NCBI RefSeq assembly: GCF_001513965.1
Contig: NZ_KQ948023.1
Coordinates: 186,001-250,000, forward strand
Direction of reading: 5' to 3'
DNA from: Streptomyces cellostaticus
GTDB taxonomy: Bacteria; Actinomycetota; Actinomycetes; Streptomycetales; Streptomycetaceae
DNA: 64,000 bases
Of the stretch, positions 60,305 through 64,000 are shown piece by piece. Each line of letters begins with the position of its first letter. The stretch's first letter is position 1. Below the pieces are notes generated by a model. The model ran no database searches. It saw only the letters and a list, made by a program, of their open reading frames with translations, and was not told where the DNA came from. Both the position numbers and the translations under genes were made by a program.

Positions 60305-61693
60305 ATGCCCACTACCCAAGGCCATCCCCAGCGCTGGCTGATCCTCGGCGTCATCTGTCTCGCCCAGCTCACCGTGCTGCTCGACAACACCGTCCTGAAC
60401 GTCGCCATCCCCTCGCTCACCCGCGAGCTGCACGCGACCACCTCCGACATCCAGTGGATGATCAACGCCTACTCCCTGGTGCAGTCCGGCCTGCTGCTCA
60501 CCGTGGGCAGCGCCGCCGACCGCTACGGCCGCAAGAAGATGCTGATCGCGGGACTCGCTCTGTTCGGCACCGGTTCCCTGGTGGCCGGACTCGCCCACTC
60601 CACCGGCCAGTTGATCGCCGCCCGGGCCGGCATGGGCATCGGCGGCGCCATACTGATGACCACCACGCTCGCCGTGGTGATGCAGATCTTCACCCCCGAG
60701 GAGCAGCCGAAGGCGATCGGCATCTGGAGCGCGGTCAGCGCGCTCGGCTTCGCGGTCGGCCCGCTCATCGGCGGCTTCATGCTGAACCACTTCTGGTGGG
60801 GCGCGATCTTCCTGATCAACATCCCGGTCGCGGTGCTGGGCGTGGTCGCGGTGGCGGCCCTCGTACCCGAGTCGAAGAGCCCTCGCGGCGGCCGCCCGGA
60901 CCTGCTCGGTGCGCTGCTGTCGACCATCGGCATGGCCTCGCTCGTCTTCGCGATCATCTCCGGTCCGGGCCATGGCTGGACCTCTCCGCGGGTGCTCGTC
61001 ACGGCGGCTTTTGCGATCATGGTGCTCGCGTCGTTCGTGTACTGGGAGAGCCGGAGCGACGAGCCGATGCTCGACCTCCACTTCTTCCGGGACCGCAGGT
61101 TCACCGGCGCGGTCGCCGGGGTGGTGCTCCTCACCTTCGGCATGGGCGGGGCGTTGTTCCTGCTGACCCAGCACCTGCAGTTCGTGCTCGGGTACGGGCC
61201 GCTGGAGGCCGGGCTGCGGATCGCTCCGCTGGCGCTGACGGTCGTGGTGCTCAACTTCTCCGGAGTGGCGGCGAAGTGGTCGACCCGGATGGGGACGCCG
61301 GTCTCGATCGCGTTCGGGATGGTGCTGATGTCGTTGGGGCTGGTGTCGATCGCCGAGTTCGCCTCCGGCGGTTACGCGGGGACTCTGGTCGGGCTGTTGC
61401 TGATCGGGGCGGGCACCGCTGTCTCCAACCCGGCCATGGCGCAAGCGATCATGACTGCGATCCCTCCGGAGAAGGCGGGCGTGGGGGCCGGGATCAACGG
61501 CACCCTTGCCGAGTTCGGGAACGGACTCGGGGTTGCCGTTCTGGGTGCTGTGCTGAGCTCTTCCGTCGCCTCCGGGGAGTCGTTGTCCGCCGGGCTGGGG
61601 ACCGGGCAGTTGGTGGGGGCCGTTTCTGTGCTGGTGGGGGGACTGCTGGCAGCTGCGCTGTTGCGACGGGCGGAGCGGACGGTCGCCTCATAG
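60305..61693 (+). CDS. DHA2-type MFS drug exporter (EmrB/QacA family)
   Basis: A 462-residue 14-helix transporter. The DHA2 motif LLDNTVLNVAIPSLTREL is in helix 1, motif A SAADRYGRKKMLIAG follows helix 2, and motif C RAGMGIGGAILM lies in helix 4-5. It exports lipophilic drugs or metabolites with proton exchange. ATG at 60305 directly follows the 36-bp dyad; GTG at 60296 lies inside the dyad. It is one unit with the TetR gene 147 bp downstream. Confidence 0.94.
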   Translation: MPTTQGHPQRWLILGVICLAQLTVLLDNTVLNVAIPSLTRELHATTSDIQWMINAYSLVQSGLLLTVGSAADRYGRKKMLIAGLALFGTGSLVAGLAHSTGQLIAARAGMGIGGAILMTTTLAVVMQIFTPEEQPKAIGIWSAVSALGFAVGPLIGGFMLNHFWWGAIFLINIPVAVLGVVAVAALVPESKSPRGGRPDLLGALLSTIGMASLVFAIISGPGHGWTSPRVLVTAAFAIMVLASFVYWESRSDEPMLDLHFFRDRRFTGAVAGVVLLTFGMGGALFLLTQHLQFVLGYGPLEAGLRIAPLALTVVVLNFSGVAAKWSTRMGTPVSIAFGMVLMSLGLVSIAEFASGGYAGTLVGLLLIGAGTAVSNPAMAQAIMTAIPPEKAGVGAGINGTLAEFGNGLGVAVLGAVLSSSVASGESLSAGLGTGQLVGAVSVLVGGLLAAALLRRAERTVAS

Positions 61694-61839
61694 CCCGGGG
61701 GGACGGGTATTCGGGCGGCTGCGGGTCGGTTGTGGCTGGTCGCGCCCACGCGGCGGAGCCGCACAGCAACACGGCCCCGCGCCCTTTCGACGCCTAGCAT
61801 CTTTGGACAGTGGCCGTGGATTTCGAGAAAGGTGCGTCG

Positions 61840-62598
61840 ATGGCGAAGGCGGATGTGCGGTCGGCGCGGGACAGTGTGTGGCTGGAGACGAAGGCGCGGC
61901 GGGGTGGCCGTAGTGGGCAGCCGTCGGGGCTGGACCGGGAGCGGATCACCGCGGTGAGCGTGCGGCTGCTGGATGCCGAGGGGCTGGCGAAGTTCTCCAT
62001 GCGGCGGCTGGCCGGCGAGCTGAACGTCACCGCGATGTCCCTGTACTGGTACGTCGACACCAAGGACGACCTGCTCGAACTCGCCCTGGACGCGGTCTAC
62101 GGCGAGCTGCGGCTGCCCGACCCGGAGTCCGACGGCGAGGACTGGCGCGACGAGCTGCGCAGCCTGGCCACCGAGTACCGGCTGCTCCTGGTCGGCCACC
62201 CCTGGCTGTCGCCGCTCGCCGGGCGGTTCCTCAACATCGGACCCAACGCGCTCGCCTTCTCGCGGTGCGTGCAGCAGGTCGTCCGCCGCTCAGGGCTGCC
62301 CGCCCACTGCATCACGGGCGCCATCTCCGCCGTCTTCCAGTTCGTCTACGGCTACGGCACCCTCCAGGGCCATTTCGCCGAGCGGGTCGCAGCCGTCGGC
62401 ATGACCCCGGACGAGTTCTTCCGCACCGTCATGAGCGCGGTGGCCGAGGCCCCGCAGACCGCCGACGTCGTCGAGGAGACCAAGGACATCATCGCGGCCC
62501 GCGGCGGCGACACGGTCCAGGAGATGATCGACCGGGACTTCGGCTTCGCCCTGGACCTGCTGGTGGCCGGGATCGAGGCGATGGTCGAGCGCGGCTGA
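61840..62598 (+). CDS. TetR family regulator (TetR_C / tetracycline-repressor type)
   Basis: A 252-residue regulator. A 30-residue basic N-terminal extension (ARDSVWLETKARRGGRSGQPSG) precedes the helix-turn-helix AVSVRLLDAEGLAKFSMRRLAGELNVTAMSLYWYVDTKDDLL. The C-terminal domain resembles TetR_C. GAGAAAGG upstream supports ATG 61840; GTG 61810 is the alternative. TAGCAT at 61795-61800 is a possible -10. It probably represses the DHA2 exporter via the 36-bp dyad. Confidence 0.9.
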   Translation: MAKADVRSARDSVWLETKARRGGRSGQPSGLDRERITAVSVRLLDAEGLAKFSMRRLAGELNVTAMSLYWYVDTKDDLLELALDAVYGELRLPDPESDGEDWRDELRSLATEYRLLLVGHPWLSPLAGRFLNIGPNALAFSRCVQQVVRRSGLPAHCITGAISAVFQFVYGYGTLQGHFAERVAAVGMTPDEFFRTVMSAVAEAPQTADVVEETKDIIAARGGDTVQEMIDRDFGFALDLLVAGIEAMVERG

Positions 62599-62709
62599 CT
62601 ACTCCCCGGCCACCAGCCGCGCCGGAAAGCCGCCGGTGGCCACCGGCCCCCGGCGCTCCGGTGTCACCCGGATGATCGACTTGCCCTGCTTGAGCATCGC
62701 TTCCCGGGC
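62599..62709 (-). pseudogene. Partial duplicate of the 3' end of the PPOX gene
   Basis: About 110 bp nearly identical to the 3' end of the PPOX gene (62800-62908) lie at 62599-62709 in the same orientation. It encodes the last ~36 residues with changes (LVAGE instead of LAPQD at the end), and sequence 5' of it is unrelated. It abuts the TetR stop codon. It is not a functional gene. Confidence 0.8.
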
Positions 62710-62799
62710 CCCTTTTGTCTGTGTCTCTCGCACTGCTTCGCAGGCTTCGAGGCGCTGCGCCGGACTCCGTCCGTCGGCTCTCCTGAGCGTGGGTGTTGA

Positions 62800-63270
62800 T
62801 CAGTCCTGCGGGGCCAGCCTTGCCGGGAAGCCGCCGGTGGCCACCGGCCCCCAGCGCTCCGGTGTCACCCGGATGATCGACTTGCCCTGCTTGAGCATCG
62901 CTTCCCGGTACTCGTCCCAGTCGGGGTGCTCACCGGCGATGTTGCGGTAGTACTCCACCAGGGGTTCGACGGAGTCGGGGCTGTCGATCACCTCGGCGGT
63001 GCCGTCGATCTGGACCCAGGGGCCGTTCCACTCGTCGCTCAGGACGATCAGGCTGACCCGCGGGTCCCGCTTGGCGTTGCGGGTCTTGGCGCGCTCGGGG
63101 TAGGTGGAGACCACGATCCGGCCCGAGTCGTCCACCCCGCAGGTCAGCGGGGAGCCCTGGGGGCTGCCGTCGGCCCGGCGGGTGAGCAGGATGGCGCGGT
63201 GGCGGGGGCGCACGAAGTCCAGCAGGTCGGCCGGCGATACACGGGTGTTCGTCGCGATGTTCGGTGCCAT
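62800..63270 (-). CDS. PPOX-class (likely F420-dependent) oxidoreductase
   Basis: A 156-residue split-barrel flavin/deazaflavin-binding protein. It has HRAILLTRRADGSPQGSPLTCGVDD (substrate/cofactor strand pair), TRNAKRDPRVSLIVL and the C-terminal VTPERWGPVATGGFPARL. Many actinobacterial members use F420H2. The substrate is unknown. The gene is monocistronic; a partial copy of its 3' end lies 91 bp downstream. ATG at 63270. Confidence 0.9.
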   Translation of the reverse strand: MAPNIATNTRVSPADLLDFVRPRHRAILLTRRADGSPQGSPLTCGVDDSGRIVVSTYPERAKTRNAKRDPRVSLIVLSDEWNGPWVQIDGTAEVIDSPDSVEPLVEYYRNIAGEHPDWDEYREAMLKQGKSIIRVTPERWGPVATGGFPARLAPQD

Positions 63271-63330
63271 GGGCGCAGCCTAGAGCGAGTACGGCCCGGT
63301 CAGCCTGACCCTGTTGGGCACAGGCTGGTG

Positions 63331-64000
63331 TCAGGCGGCGGGCAGTGCGTCGCCCTGGACCGCCTGGATGTCCAGCTCGACCCTGAGGGTGGTGCCGATG
63401 GCGGCGATGCCCGCCTGGAGGACCTGGTTGTAGTTCATCGCGAAGTCCTCGCGGTGCAGTTCGGTGGTGGCGCGGAACGCGGCGCGAGTGCCGCCCCACG
63501 GGTCGGCGCCGGTGCCGAGGTAGGCCAGGTCCAGGTCGACCGGCCGGGCGACCCCGTGCATCGCCAGCTCGCCGTGGACCGTCCAGCGGTCCGGGCCGGC
63601 CTGGGTCAGGCCGGTCGAGCGGAAGGTGATCTCCGGGTGCCGCTCGACGTCCAGGAAGTCCGCGGAGCGCAGGTGCGTGTCGCGCATCCCGTTGCCGGTG
63701 TCGACCGAGGCGGCCCGGATCACCGCCTCCACGCGGGACTTGGTGACATCGTCCGGGGCGATCTCGATGCTGCCGCCGAACTCCGCGAACCGGCCGTGCA
63801 CGCTGGAGATCCCCAGGTGCTGGGCGACGGCGGCGACGGAGGAGTGCACCGGGTCGATGGTCCAGGGGCCGGGCGGCGGCAGTTCGGAGCCGCCCTGCCG
63901 GGCCAGCGTCACCGTGCCGACCTCGGCCCGCCCGCTCGCGGTGACGATCGCGCTGGAGGCGGCGGGCGCGTACCCGACGGCTGTCACGATCACCGTGTAC
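63331..64000 (-). CDS. YceI-family protein with N-terminal domain, start beyond the right edge
   Basis: The visible C-terminal ~220 residues contain a complete YceI lipocalin-like domain (about 170 residues): WTIDPVHSSVAAVAQHLG, SVHGRFAEFGGSI, FLDVERHPEITFRST, and LHREDFAMNYN. Upstream the frame stays open through VIVTAVGYAPAASSAIVTA, typical of a carboxypeptidase-regulatory-like or surface beta domain, so the protein is a fusion and its N-terminus lies outside the window. YceI binds polyisoprenoid lipids. Internal GTG at 63993 is not the true start. Confidence 0.88.
   Translation of the reverse strand, partial: YTVIVTAVGYAPAASSAIVTASGRAEVGTVTLARQGGSELPPPGPWTIDPVHSSVAAVAQHLGISSVHGRFAEFGGSIEIAPDDVTKSRVEAVIRAASVDTGNGMRDTHLRSADFLDVERHPEITFRSTGLTQAGPDRWTVHGELAMHGVARPVDLDLAYLGTGADPWGGTRAAFRATTELHREDFAMNYNQVLQAGIAAIGTTLRVELDIQAVQGDALPAA

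Overview
This is a contiguous stretch of a high-GC actinobacterial chromosome, almost certainly Streptomyces. The evidence is the strong G/C bias at third codon positions, many GTG starts, ATGA/GTGA gene overlaps, class II tRNA-Ser genes, an SSI-type protease inhibitor, a Tat-exported DyP peroxidase in a sco/ecuC copper operon, and several perfect DnaA boxes. Most of the window looks like conserved core chromosome, possibly not far from oriC, though dnaA itself is not here. There is no prophage, insertion sequence, CRISPR array or biosynthetic gene cluster.

Left part (1-17 kb). A truncated alpha/beta hydrolase overlaps an M24 metallopeptidase. A four-gene double ABC-2 exporter operon follows (1582-5092), then a small conserved protein and a tRNA-Ser(GCT). 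serS and a Cof-type HAD phosphatase form a translationally coupled pair. A 550-bp serS-pheA gap carries a cluster of DnaA boxes. After pheA comes the copper and heme locus dtpA-copCD-ecuC-sco-ycnI plus a membrane protein (9.6-15.8 kb). In Streptomyces this locus supplies copper to extracytoplasmic cuproenzymes. An RsbW-like ATPase and a GNAT acetyltransferase close this part.

Middle (17-31 kb). This holds a MocR/PdxR regulator, aminopeptidase P, a GAF-PP2C phosphatase, two archaeo-eukaryotic-type primase-polymerase paralogues (22.7 kb, apparently catalytically dead; 30.5 kb, intact and preceded by a LexA-like box), a SEC-C protein, a second RsbW-like ATPase, a glycerophosphodiesterase, an HtrA-type protease, tRNA-Ser(TGA) and a secreted lipase.

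Sterol-type catabolic operon (31.5-36.2 kb). Five overlapping genes (two acyl-CoA dehydrogenases, a MaoC-DUF35 protein, a MaoC hydratase and a thiolase-like Ltp2) match the mycobacterial igr set that removes the last steroid side-chain carbons. A SigE-family sigma factor and an acyl-CoA ligase behind an 18-bp palindrome follow.

Right part (39-64 kb). An MFS exporter and TetR repressor are divergent and have two operators. A 1470-residue PAS/pseudo-histidine-kinase/receiver protein and a subtilisin inhibitor follow, then tRNA-Ser(GCT) and tRNA-Arg(ACG). A more accessory-looking stretch (46.8-51.5 kb) has secreted proteins, a decayed repeat-protein fragment, a DUF397 protein and a beta-helix membrane protein. 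Next are a MarR regulator and small conserved genes, then a two-component system directly upstream of a GT2-GtrA fusion and a GT39 glycosyltransferase, which together look like a surface glycosylation module. A DHA2 exporter with a 36-bp operator, a TetR regulator, a PPOX oxidoreductase with a partial duplicate of its 3' end, and a YceI-domain protein running off the right edge finish the window.
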